NCBI GenBank assembly: GCA_020633315.1
Contig: JACKDV010000002.1
Coordinates: 62,001-126,000, forward strand
Direction: 5' to 3'
Length of the DNA stretch: 64,000 nucleotides
DNA from: Myxococcales bacterium
GTDB lineage: Bacteria; Myxococcota_A; Polyangia; Nannocystales; Nannocystaceae
The stretch's first letter is position 1. The number at the start of each line of letters is the position of its first letter. The notes under the pieces were generated by a model, which searched no databases, was not told the origin of the DNA, and saw only the letters and a list, made by a program, of their open reading frames with translations. The position numbers and the translations under genes were made by a program. This document shows positions 22,413 through 29,655 of this stretch, in pieces.

Positions 22413-22727
22413 ATGGCCAATACCGTCATAGGTAGCACCATCGTCATCGACGGCGAGATCACCGGGGACGAGGACCTCGTCGTGCAAGGCACCGTCAAGG
22501 GACGGGTCAGCCTGCGCGAGAACATCCTCGTCGAAGAGAGCGGGGTGCTCGAAGCGAACGTCGAGACCGCCACCATCACCATCCACGGGACGGTGACCGG
22601 CGACATCCAGGCGTCCGAGCGGGCCGAGCTCAAGAGCAACTGCCGCGTGGTCGGAGACATCCGAGCCCCGCGAATCCTCATCGCCGACGGTGCCTCGTTC
22701 AAGGGCAACGTCGACATGGACGGCTAG
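22413..22727 (+). CDS. Bactofilin (second of three, minimal)
   Basis: The shortest of the three, 104 residues, almost only the beta-helix core: IVIDGEITGDEDLVVQGTVKG, VEESGVLEANVETATITIHG, CRVVGDIRAPRILIADGASF. The MANTVIGSTI start fits the family and has no extended N-terminal tail. It ends 3 bp before the third bactofilin gene, so translational coupling is likely. Short bactofilins may copolymerise with longer paralogues; this is inference. Confidence 0.92.
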   Translation: MANTVIGSTIVIDGEITGDEDLVVQGTVKGRVSLRENILVEESGVLEANVETATITIHGTVTGDIQASERAELKSNCRVVGDIRAPRILIADGASFKGNVDMDG

Positions 22728-22730
22728 CGC

Positions 22731-23309
22731 ATGGCGTCCCGTCAGAGCGGATCGATCATCACCACCACCGAGGCCCTGACCATCATCGGCCAGGGCATCC
22801 ACGTGCATGGGCAGATCCACGGCGAGGAGGACCTCCGCATCGAGGGTCGCGTGGAGGGCAGCATCTCGCTGACCGAGACCGTCCACGTCGCCGAGAGCGG
22901 TGTGGTGGTGGCCACCGTCGACGCCCGCGACGTGGTGGTCAGCGGCATCGTGGTCGGCAACGTGAGCGCGACCAACTCGGTGAGCCTCGAGCCGGGGGCC
23001 AAGCTGATCGGAGACATCAGCACCCCGCGGCTCATCATCGCCGACGGGGCGGCTTTCCGCGGCAACGTGGCGATGACCGAGGGCGGTGCCCCGGTGCCTC
23101 GCGCCCGCGCGACGGCCGGGGCCCGGAGCACCGGCTCCCGCCCGCGCCCCGCCGCGGCCAGCAGCGCCAGCGCTCGGCCCGCCGTGGCCCCACCCCGGCC
23201 CGGCCCGGCGAGCGCGCGGCACCCGCTCCGCGTCCGCGAGAGCGCTCGGCTCCGCGCGTGGCGGCGATTCGGCCGCCGCAGGCCTCCGGCCGCCCCGATG
23301 ATGAGGTGA
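22731..23309 (+). CDS. Bactofilin (third of three, probable frameshift near the C-terminus)
   Basis: 192 residues as read. Residues 1-115 are a clear bactofilin core (IHVHGQIHGEEDLRIEGRVEG, VAESGVVVATVDARDVVV, KLIGDISTPRLIIADGAAF). A Pro/Ala/Arg-rich tail follows. From about position 23200 the tail becomes arginine-rich shadow-like sequence ending in MMR, while the minus-one frame continues with a well-formed charged tail to a stop at 23440, directly before a hairpin. This suggests a single missing base in the run of CCCGG repeats around 23192-23210, either an error in the sequence or a real mutation. The true product would then be about 235 residues. Confidence 0.85.
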   Translation: MASRQSGSIITTTEALTIIGQGIHVHGQIHGEEDLRIEGRVEGSISLTETVHVAESGVVVATVDARDVVVSGIVVGNVSATNSVSLEPGAKLIGDISTPRLIIADGAAFRGNVAMTEGGAPVPRARATAGARSTGSRPRPAAASSASARPAVAPPRPGPASARHPLRVRESARLRAWRRFGRRRPPAAPMMR

Positions 23310-23440
23310 CGGTGGTCGTGCGGCACTCGGCGATCTCCACCGACGACGACAAGACCAACAAGAAGACGGCCTCGGACAAGAAGGCCCCGCCGCGCGGACG
23401 GGTCCCCAAGCCCGGCAAGCGCAAGGTCACTCGTCGCTGA
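23201..23440 (+). other. Displaced C-terminal tail of the third bactofilin
   Basis: In the frame beginning at 23201 the codons read PGERAAPAPRPRERSAPR and continue through DDEVTVVVRHSAIS to a Lys/Arg-rich end, GRVPKPGKRKVTRR, and a stop. GC-rich third positions and a terminal basic tail look genuinely coding and fit longer bactofilins with Pro-rich, basic tails. There is no good start of its own, so it is best read as the frameshifted end of the upstream gene. Confidence 0.6.
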
Positions 23441-23454
23441 GGGGCGAGCCCCTC
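23439..23454 (+). terminator. Hairpin at the end of the bactofilin genes
   Basis: GAGGGG-CGAG-CCCCTC, beginning within the stop codon at 23440. No T-tract. Its position supports the real end of the third bactofilin gene being 23440. Confidence 0.4.
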
Positions 23455-23460
23455 GAGCGT

Positions 23461-23499
23461 CCAGCCCCGCGGTCGCAGGAATTGCGGCATCGGGGCTGG
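23461..23499. terminator. Nine-bp inverted repeat between bactofilins and the HEAT-like lipoprotein
   Basis: CCAGCCCCG (23461-23469) and CGGGGCTGG (23491-23499) are perfect complements around a 21-nt loop. It could end the bactofilin transcript or serve as an operator, since the TACCAT -10-like box of the next gene begins at 23520. Confidence 0.4.
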
Positions 23500-23519
23500 C
23501 GCAGCGTGCGCGTGAGCGA

Positions 23520-23525
23520 TACCAT
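23520..23525 (+). promoter_or_regulatory. Candidate -10 element (TACCAT) for the HEAT-like lipoprotein
   Basis: gaTACCAT lies 63 nt before the ATG at 23589. This gene therefore has an ordinary leader of about 57 nt with a GGAGCAGG ribosome binding site. Confidence 0.4.
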
Positions 23526-23588
23526 CGCCGCGCCCGAACCCTGGGGGCCTTTCGTCCCCACCCAACGAAGAGGCATGGAGCAGGTCCA

Positions 23589-25355
23589 ATGCGCAAGCTC
23601 GTGATCGCATCGATGCTGGCTCTGGCGGTATTGGCCAGCCCGGCGTGCAAGGAGCCCGACCCCAACAAGTTCGAGACGCACATCGAACGGATCAAGGACC
23701 CTGACAAGCGCTCGCAGGGCTTCTCGGGTCTCGAGGCGCTCGTCAAGACGGTGGCCACGGCCCAGGAGAACGACGACCTCCTGCAAGAGTTCGCCGACAA
23801 GGTCGTCCCCGTGTTCGAGGAGATCTGGGACGACGCCAAGGAGCAGCAGAAGAACATGCTGACGATCTGCCTCGACATCGGGCACCCCGGCTGTGCCCCG
23901 GTGTGGAACAAGGCGATCATGCTCGACGGCAGCTCCGAGGCGCGCGAGGCCACCATGATCGCCCTCGAGGGGGTCAAGAAGTCCAAGGCCGAGGGCTCGC
24001 TCGACACGGTGATCGCCGAGCTCGAGAAGCTGGTCGCCGACCCCAAGAACGACGGGGGCGACGAGCAGGCCAACGGCAGCGTGCGCGAGCTGATGGTCGA
24101 CACCCTCGGCGAGATCGGCAGCCCCAAGGCGGTGCCGGTGCTCATCAAGGTGCTCGAGCAGACGATCGACAAGCAGCCGGTGAAGGTCCACCGGGCGGCC
24201 GCCGAGGCGCTCGGGCGCATCGGCGATCCGTCGGCCACCGACGCGCTGCTGACCGCCACCTACCGCGTGCCGGACATCCCGACCACCACCAACATCGCCG
24301 AGAAGGCCAAGATCGCCCTGGCGGCGATCGGCGAGCCGACGGTGAAGCGGGTGCTCGCGATGCTCAAGGGCGAGCACGAGGAGGTCCAGAAGCTCGCGGC
24401 CGAGCACGGCCTGAGCCAGGTCAACATCCAGATGGGGGCAGCCTCCATCCTGGGCGCCATCGGCTCGGCGGCGGCGGCCGACGACCTGGTCGCCTACTAC
24501 CCCGCCGACGAGTGCGCGACCCCGGCCGAGGAGAAGAAGGAAGAAGAGGACGCCGAGGAGGACGAGGAGGGCGAGGAGCTCGACGTGGCGATCGACACCG
24601 CCGCCATGCGGGCGCAGTTCGCCAACTCGATGGGCCTCATCGGCGATCAGAAGTCGGTCGACAAGCTCTGCGCCTGCTCCACCTGGTCCAAGAACCCCGG
24701 CGACATGTTCTCGATCGCCGAGGCGCTGGGGCGCATCGGCGGCGACAAGGCGGTGGACTGCCTGGCCAACGTGGTCAAGGCCGGCGTCTACGACCAGGAC
24801 GCGGTGCAGAGCTCCGACTTCGTCCACGAGATCCAGTGGGAGGCGGGGCGCTTCGCGGTGCTCGCCGCCAATGCCGACAACGTGGGCAAGGTGAAGGAGG
24901 CGATCGAGACGTCGAGCAAGGCCGATCCCAAGGTGGCCGAGAACAGCCAGACCTGGGCGGAGGGCATCGCCACGATCGAGAGCTGCAAGGCGGACCTCGC
25001 CTGCTACCAGGGCGTGGTGGACGACACCAACGCCAACTGGTTCTCCCGCGAGGTGGCGGCGATCAACGCCGCGCGCCTGGGCATGGGCGACGCCAAGGTG
25101 GCCGAGTCCATCGCCAAGGCCTACAAGGTCCGCAATCCGGATGCCCGCGTGACCATGGCGTGGCTGGCCGCCCACGTGATGCAGGGCAAGCCCTGCCCGG
25201 CCTGCGCCGACGCGCTCGATCGCGTGATCGAGGACGAGAAGATGTCGCGGCCGCCGGCGGAGTACCAGCTCTCGGTGCTCACGGCCCGCTACAGCATGGC
25301 CAAGCTCCGCGGCAAGAGCGGCGGAGGCGGGGCGGCAGCCAAGCCCGAGGGCTGA
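23589..25355 (+). CDS. HEAT/PBS-like repeat lipoprotein
   Basis: 588 residues, outer-membrane or periplasmic lipoprotein. The signal peptide MRKLVIASMLALAVLASPAC ends at lipobox Cys20. The mature part is made of paired helices with the recurrent pattern 'EALGRIGDPSATDAL', 'DTLGEIGSPKAVPVL', 'SILGAIGSAAAADDL', 'EALGRIGGDKAVDCL', typical of HEAT or phycobilisome-lyase-type repeats that bind other proteins. An acidic insert of about 25 Glu/Asp residues sits near residue 315. Cysteine pairs (PCPACADA, CACS) suggest disulfides. No catalytic motif. Third positions are strongly GC. It is followed by a hairpin terminator, so it is probably monocistronic. Confidence 0.85.
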   Translation: MRKLVIASMLALAVLASPACKEPDPNKFETHIERIKDPDKRSQGFSGLEALVKTVATAQENDDLLQEFADKVVPVFEEIWDDAKEQQKNMLTICLDIGHPGCAPVWNKAIMLDGSSEAREATMIALEGVKKSKAEGSLDTVIAELEKLVADPKNDGGDEQANGSVRELMVDTLGEIGSPKAVPVLIKVLEQTIDKQPVKVHRAAAEALGRIGDPSATDALLTATYRVPDIPTTTNIAEKAKIALAAIGEPTVKRVLAMLKGEHEEVQKLAAEHGLSQVNIQMGAASILGAIGSAAAADDLVAYYPADECATPAEEKKEEEDAEEDEEGEELDVAIDTAAMRAQFANSMGLIGDQKSVDKLCACSTWSKNPGDMFSIAEALGRIGGDKAVDCLANVVKAGVYDQDAVQSSDFVHEIQWEAGRFAVLAANADNVGKVKEAIETSSKADPKVAENSQTWAEGIATIESCKADLACYQGVVDDTNANWFSREVAAINAARLGMGDAKVAESIAKAYKVRNPDARVTMAWLAAHVMQGKPCPACADALDRVIEDEKMSRPPAEYQLSVLTARYSMAKLRGKSGGGGAAAKPEG

Positions 25356-25385
25356 GCCGCGGTCTCGCTCGAGGCGCCAAGAGGA

Positions 25386-25412
25386 GGGACCGCGGTCATC
25401 GATCGCGGTCCC
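25386..25412. terminator. Bidirectional terminator hairpin
   Basis: Perfect 9-bp stem GGGACCGCG / CGCGGTCCC around a 9-nt loop, in the 73-bp gap between convergent genes. Followed by a weakly T-rich stretch (ttcgctcgtc). Likely serves both directions. Confidence 0.65.
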
Positions 25413-25428
25413 TTCGCTCGTCTCGTCC

Positions 25429-26130
25429 TCACAGCGATCGCGGACCCGGGCCAGGGGCGGGCGCCGGGGGATCGGGGATCCGCACCGCCTGCGGGGCCTC
25501 GCTCGCCTCGGGCGAGGGCGGGGCGGGAGGCACGGCGCTCGCGGGGGCCGACAGCCCGTCGAGGGTCTGCTCGGCCGCGCGCAGCACCTCCTCGTCCACG
25601 CCGGCCTCGCGCGCGAGCTGGAGCCGCCGCCGGGCCTCCTCGTAGCTCTCGCGGGCCTGCTCCACGTGGCGCTCGAGCAGCACCTGGTTGAGCTGGCGGG
25701 TGCGGGGCCCGAGCACCTCGTCGTCGGGCAGGGCCTCGAGCGCCTCGAGCGAGGTCTCGAGCGCCGAGGGATCCTCGTCGGCGAGCGCGGCATCGGCCCG
25801 GCCCAGGGCCAGCTCGCGGTAGCGCTCGCGCAGCTCGCTGCGGCTTTCGAAGCTCTCGTCCTCGCACTCGCCCGGCGGCACCTCGAGCGGGCGGAGCTCG
25901 GCGTCGTCGAGGGGCATGTCGCCCAGGGGCAGCAGCCGCCCCACGTGCGGGACGAGCCGTCCCTCGATGCAGCGCAGGCTGGCGTGCTGGGAATTGGCCA
26001 CCGAGGCGCCCGCCAGCGCCACCAGCACCGCCCCCGCGCCCAGCACGAGCACGCGGCGCCGTCCGTCGCTGGGCTGTCCCGGGAAGCGACCGCTGGGGTC
26101 GAAGCGCAGCGCCGAAGGGTTGCGGCTCAC
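25429..26130 (-). CDS. Single-pass membrane protein with helical periplasmic part, unknown function
   Basis: 233 residues. A basic N-terminal stretch (SDGRRR) precedes one hydrophobic helix (VLVLGAGAVLVALAGASVA) and a long extracytoplasmic part. The central part is charged helix (RSELRERYRELALGRADAAL, QARESYEEARRRLQLAREA), likely coiled coil or TPR-like. Two cysteines occur (RCIEG, GECED). The tail is Pro/Ala-rich. No family is recognised. The GTG start at 26130 is 10 nt from a minus-strand TATCGT box. It is divergent from the AmpG-like carrier gene, 49 bp apart. Confidence 0.7.
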   Translation of the reverse strand: MSRNPSALRFDPSGRFPGQPSDGRRRVLVLGAGAVLVALAGASVANSQHASLRCIEGRLVPHVGRLLPLGDMPLDDAELRPLEVPPGECEDESFESRSELRERYRELALGRADAALADEDPSALETSLEALEALPDDEVLGPRTRQLNQVLLERHVEQARESYEEARRRLQLAREAGVDEEVLRAAEQTLDGLSAPASAVPPAPPSPEASEAPQAVRIPDPPAPAPGPGPRSL

Positions 26131-26140
26131 CGTGCGAGCA

Positions 26141-26146
26141 ACGATA
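26141..26146 (-). promoter_or_regulatory. -10 element (TATCGT) for the 25429-26130 gene
   Basis: Minus-strand TATCGT ending 10 nt before the GTG at 26130. The divergent + strand TATCGT at 26168 is only 21 bp away. Confidence 0.4.
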
Positions 26147-26167
26147 CCAGAGGCCAGCCGCCGCGGT

Positions 26168-26173
26168 TATCGT
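26168..26173 (+). promoter_or_regulatory. -10 element (TATCGT), leaderless-type promoter
   Basis: TATCGT ends 6 nt before the GTG start at 26180 of the MFS carrier. Confidence 0.45.
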
Positions 26174-26179
26174 CGGCCG

Positions 26180-27394
26180 GTGGGGCGCACCCTCCCGCTC
26201 TTGTTCGCGCTGTACTTCTGCCAGGGGCTGCCCGGAGGGTTCCTGTCCAAGGCGCTGCCCGCGATCCTGCGCGCGCAGGGACTGAGCCTGACGGTGGTGA
26301 GCTTCGCGGGCGCGCTCTCGCTGCCGTGGACCCTCAAGCTCTTGTGGGCGCCCCTGGTCGATCGCTACGGGCACGAGGGCTTCGGACGCCGCAAGTCGTG
26401 GCTGGTCCCGGCGCAGCTGGGCATGCTCGTGGTCACGCTGTGCTTCGTGGCCATCGAGCCCCGCGACGGCCTGGTGCTGGTGGCGACGATGTTCCTGGTG
26501 CTCAACGTCTTCGCGGCCACCCAGGACATCGCGGTGGACGGGCTGGCGGTGGACCTGCTCCGCGATCGCGAGCTCGCCCCCGGCAATGCGGCGCAGGTCT
26601 CCGGCTTCAAGCTCGGCAACATCGTGGGCGGCGGCGTGCTGCTGGCCGTCATCGCCTGGGTGGGCTGGTCGGGTGCCTTCGCGATCATGGCGACGCTGAT
26701 CCTCGCGGCGCTCGTGATGGTGCTGCGCTTCCGGGAGCCGGCGCGGCCGCGGCCCGAGGTCGACCTGGCCGGCGTGCTGCGCTCGCTGGGCCGCGCCCTG
26801 CGGACGCAGGGGGCCGGGTTCTGGGCCTTCTTGGTGTTCGCCAAGTTCGGCGAGACCTTCGGGGGCGCCATGGTCACGCCGCTGCTGGTCGACAACGGCT
26901 TCTCCCTGTCGCTCATCGGCAGCATCGACGGCGTGGTGGGGGGCCTGGCCACCATGGGCGGGGCGGCGCTCGGGGGGCTGGTGGCCTGGCGCCGCGGGTG
27001 GGCCTCGCTGCTGACGATCGCCGCGGGCCTGCAGGGGCTGGCGCTGTGCGGGCTGGGGCTCTACTCCCAGGTGGAGGTCACCCCGCTGGGCTACGCGATC
27101 GTGGGCGGGCTGGAGAACGCGGCCGGCGGGGCGGTGGCGGTGGCGATCTTCCACCTCGCGATGTCGTGGCGCAACGACGAGGCCGGCGCGGCGCAGTTCA
27201 CCGCGGCGCAGGTGGTGTACATGCTGGGCTCGCTGCTGGCCTACTCGGTCTCGGGGCTGGCGGCCGATCGCTTCGGCTACCTACCGGTGCTGGTGGCCGG
27301 CGGCGTGATGACCCTGGCCCTGGCCGCGCTCGCGTGGGGGCCCGCGCGTCGGCTCTCGCCCCCGCCCCCGGCCGCGGGCGACGGGCCGGGGTAG
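26180..27394 (+). CDS. AmpG-like MFS transporter
   Basis: Inner-membrane carrier of the AmpG/SLC33 branch of the major facilitator superfamily, 404 residues with about twelve hydrophobic segments. Diagnostic stretches are YFCQGLPGGFLSKALPAILR at the N-terminus, SLPWTLKLLWAPLVDRYG in the loop 2-3 signature, GRRKSWLVPAQ, and TQDIAVDGLAVDLL. AmpG imports anhydro-muropeptides for cell-wall recycling; close relatives carry other solutes, so muropeptide import is a family-based guess. The GTG start is leaderless-type. It converges on the AraC-type regulator gene with a 14-bp gap. Confidence 0.85.
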   Translation: MGRTLPLLFALYFCQGLPGGFLSKALPAILRAQGLSLTVVSFAGALSLPWTLKLLWAPLVDRYGHEGFGRRKSWLVPAQLGMLVVTLCFVAIEPRDGLVLVATMFLVLNVFAATQDIAVDGLAVDLLRDRELAPGNAAQVSGFKLGNIVGGGVLLAVIAWVGWSGAFAIMATLILAALVMVLRFREPARPRPEVDLAGVLRSLGRALRTQGAGFWAFLVFAKFGETFGGAMVTPLLVDNGFSLSLIGSIDGVVGGLATMGGAALGGLVAWRRGWASLLTIAAGLQGLALCGLGLYSQVEVTPLGYAIVGGLENAAGGAVAVAIFHLAMSWRNDEAGAAQFTAAQVVYMLGSLLAYSVSGLAADRFGYLPVLVAGGVMTLALAALAWGPARRLSPPPPAAGDGPG

Positions 27395-27408
27395 CGACGG
27401 CGGCCCGA

Positions 27409-28284
27409 TCAGAGCGGCCCGAGGGCGCGGTACTGGCTGGGGGTCATCCCCATGTGCCGGGCGAAGGCGCGGCTGAAGCTGGGGTGATCGGCGAAGCCCA
27501 CCGCCATCGCGATGTCCACGATGGGATCGTCGCGGCGCCGCAGCAGCCGGGCCGCGTGGCACAGCCGCATGCGTCGCAGGTAGGCGCCCGGGGTCATGCC
27601 CACCGAGCGCTGGAACTGCCGCACGAAGTGGTACTTGGACAGCTCGGCCTGATCGGCGAGGCGATCGAGCGAGGCCTCGTCGGCGCCGGCGTTGGGCGGG
27701 AGGTCCCGCAGGTAGTCGAGCACGCGGGCGATCTTGCGGTGGCCCACACGGGCGGTGGAGCGCATCCGGGGCACGCGGAGGTTGGAGAAGCCCTCGAAGG
27801 CCCACACCAGCACCTGCTGCAGGGCAGTGTGCACGTCGAGCTCGGAGGGCAGGTCGTGGCCGTCGGCCGCGGCCTGGTCGCGATGCTGCACCAGCGCGAG
27901 CAGGTTGGCCATCGCGCCCACCAGATCGCGATGTCGACTGGCCCGCAGCGTGGTGAACTCGGGCTCGTGGTTGGGTGCGCCCAGCTCGTCGGCGAGGCGC
28001 CGGACAAGCTCGCGATCGACGTAGAGGCTCACGTACTCGATCTCGTCGCCGCGGGCGTTGCCCGTGTGCACCTGCTGCGGGTTGATGAGCGCCACATCGC
28101 CCTCGCGAAAGCGATGGAGCTTGCCCCCCACGTGCACCTGCTCGTCGCCGCGCAGCTGGGCCGAGATGAGGTACTCGTCGTGGAAGTGCGGCTCGAGCGG
28201 GGTCTGCCCCTCGGCGCCTCGCGCGTGGTAGAGCGAGAAGCCCGGTCCGCCGTAGAACCCTGTTTCTGCCCGTCTACGTCCCAT
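27409..28284 (-). CDS. AraC-family transcriptional regulator
   Basis: One-component regulator, 291 residues from the ATG at 28284. The N-terminal cupin ligand-binding domain includes EPHFHDEYLISAQLRG and FREGDVALINPQQVHTG. The C-terminal double helix-turn-helix includes LADQAELSKYHFVRQFQRSV and the signature IVDIAMAVGFADHPSFSRAF ending GMTPSQYRAL. The start was moved in from a TTG ten codons upstream because the ATG follows a TACCGT box by 8 nt. It is divergent from the AAT-family gene with 89 bp between starts and is a natural candidate to regulate that gene and the APC permease. Confidence 0.9.
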   Translation of the reverse strand: MGRRRAETGFYGGPGFSLYHARGAEGQTPLEPHFHDEYLISAQLRGDEQVHVGGKLHRFREGDVALINPQQVHTGNARGDEIEYVSLYVDRELVRRLADELGAPNHEPEFTTLRASRHRDLVGAMANLLALVQHRDQAAADGHDLPSELDVHTALQQVLVWAFEGFSNLRVPRMRSTARVGHRKIARVLDYLRDLPPNAGADEASLDRLADQAELSKYHFVRQFQRSVGMTPGAYLRRMRLCHAARLLRRRDDPIVDIAMAVGFADHPSFSRAFARHMGMTPSQYRALGPL

Positions 28285-28292
28285 CACGACAT

Positions 28293-28298
28293 ACGGTA
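28293..28298 (-). promoter_or_regulatory. -10 element (TACCGT), leaderless-type promoter for araC-like gene
   Basis: Minus-strand TACCGT ends 8 nt before the ATG at 28284. Confidence 0.4.
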
Positions 28299-28361
28299 TC
28301 ACCTTGTAGGACAATGTGGGAGACCAAATTGGACCGGCCGGGGGACGGTGGGGCTTCGGGC

Positions 28362-28367
28362 TATGAT
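28362..28367 (+). promoter_or_regulatory. -10 element (TATGAT), leaderless-type promoter
   Basis: ggcTATGAT ends 6 nt before the GTG at 28374, which decides that start over a GTG 60 nt further upstream. Confidence 0.5.
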
Positions 28368-28373
28368 CGAGGC

Positions 28374-29552
28374 GTGAGCGAGACCGGGGACGGCTACGGT
28401 CGGCGATCGTCTACGGTGCACCCGCTGACGCCCTTGCTCCTCGATCAACGCGATCCGTTGGCGCGAGGGCGGGCCCACGGCGAGCACTGGCGCGAGGAGA
28501 TCCACGAGCTGGCCACGATTCGTCTCGCCCTCGCCCTGCGCCGCGGGGACTTTCGCGACGAGGCCGAGGTGCTCGCGGTGGCGGGGCTGCACCTGCCGGT
28601 GCTGCGGTCCGAGCTGCCCGAGCTGGCCGACGAGCTGCACGGGATCGCCGAGGGAGCCGATCTCTCGCCGGAGCGGGTGGTGGTGCTCAACCACTACACC
28701 GATCTGCGCGACGTGCCGCGCTCGGTGCTCGGCGACGCGGCGCCGGGCGAGCCCTTGGCCCCGGTGGAGGACGGCGATCCGGGGGGCTGCACCGCGGTGT
28801 ACCTCAACGGCGACGAGGGCCCGGTGATCGGCGAGACCTGGGATCTGCACGCCTCGGCCGAGCCCTTCGTGCGCATGCTGAGGATCGCCCCCGCGGGCGG
28901 CGACGAGGAGATCGTGTGCCTCACCCTCACCGGCTGCCTGGGAGCCGCGGGGCTGAGCGAGCGCGGGGTGGCGGTCGCCGTCAACAACCTCTCGAGCACC
29001 GACGGGCGCGTGGGCGTGGTGTGGCCGGCGGTGGTGCGAGCGATGCTCCAGCAGCCCAGCGCCCAGGCGGCGCGCGAGCTGCTGTTTCGCACGCCGCTGT
29101 CGAGCGGGCACAACTACATGATCGCCGACGGCGAGGCGTACTACGGGGTGGAGACCAGCGGCGAGCTCAAGGTTCTCACCCAGCAGGGGCCTCGCGCGGC
29201 GCACCTGCACACCAACCACTGCTTCGATCCGGTGCTGCGGCAGCGCGAGGCGGTGCGACGGGGCAGCACCACCTTCCATCGCCTCAACCTGGCCACCACC
29301 CTGTACGCGCAGCAACGGCCGCGCAGCGCCCAGGGGCTGTGGGACCTGCTGCACACGCGCGACGGAACGCCGGGCACGCTGTGCATCGATCCGGTGCCGG
29401 GGGCCGATCCCTGGGCCACGGCCACCTGCGCGGTGATCGTGATGCGGCTGCACGACGGCTGGGTGCGGGTGGTCCGGGGAGGCGAGCACCGGGGCGAGCC
29501 GCTGGAGCTGAGCGTGGAGCGCTGGCGAGGGACGCCGCTCGACCCGGCGTAG
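28374..29552 (+). CDS. AAT/C45-family acyltransferase or amidohydrolase
   Basis: Ntn-hydrolase related to penicillin acyl-CoA:6-APA acyltransferase (peptidase family C45), 392 residues. The enzyme would mature by self-cleavage before Cys139 in DPGGCTAVYLNGD, the expected nucleophile context, followed by GETWDLHA (Asp of the active site) and SGHNYMIADGEAYYGVE. The N-terminal part HGEHWREEIHELA and ELHGIAEGADLSPERVVVLN is the alpha pro-domain. Substrates in this family range from N-acyl amino acids to peptides. Next to an AraC regulator and an APC amino-acid permease, it may release amino acids for uptake; this is inference. Confidence 0.85.
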   Translation: MSETGDGYGRRSSTVHPLTPLLLDQRDPLARGRAHGEHWREEIHELATIRLALALRRGDFRDEAEVLAVAGLHLPVLRSELPELADELHGIAEGADLSPERVVVLNHYTDLRDVPRSVLGDAAPGEPLAPVEDGDPGGCTAVYLNGDEGPVIGETWDLHASAEPFVRMLRIAPAGGDEEIVCLTLTGCLGAAGLSERGVAVAVNNLSSTDGRVGVVWPAVVRAMLQQPSAQAARELLFRTPLSSGHNYMIADGEAYYGVETSGELKVLTQQGPRAAHLHTNHCFDPVLRQREAVRRGSTTFHRLNLATTLYAQQRPRSAQGLWDLLHTRDGTPGTLCIDPVPGADPWATATCAVIVMRLHDGWVRVVRGGEHRGEPLELSVERWRGTPLDPA

Positions 29553-29642
29553 CGAGGCCCGGCGAGCCAGGGCCGGCGAGCATGGGCCGACGAGGCCGGG
29601 CGGGAACCGCCGAGGGCCGCGACCTCGCCGGCCATCCCGTCC

Positions 29643-29648
29643 TATGCT
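29643..29648 (+). promoter_or_regulatory. -10 element (TATGCT) overlapping an apparent ATG
   Basis: TATGCT ends 7 nt before GTG 29656. The ATG at 29644 is inside this box, so it is unlikely to be the start codon. Confidence 0.5.
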
Positions 29649-29655
29649 GCGTCGC

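Noticed and set aside
23497..23512. Sigma-54 promoter (GG-N10-GC) before the HEAT-like lipoprotein gene
   Set aside because: Spacing fits, but most other consensus bases do not, and a TACCAT -10 box lies nearby.
25289..27154. 621-codon minus-strand frame over the AmpG-like gene
   Set aside because: Antisense to a convincing transporter; composition of a GC shadow.
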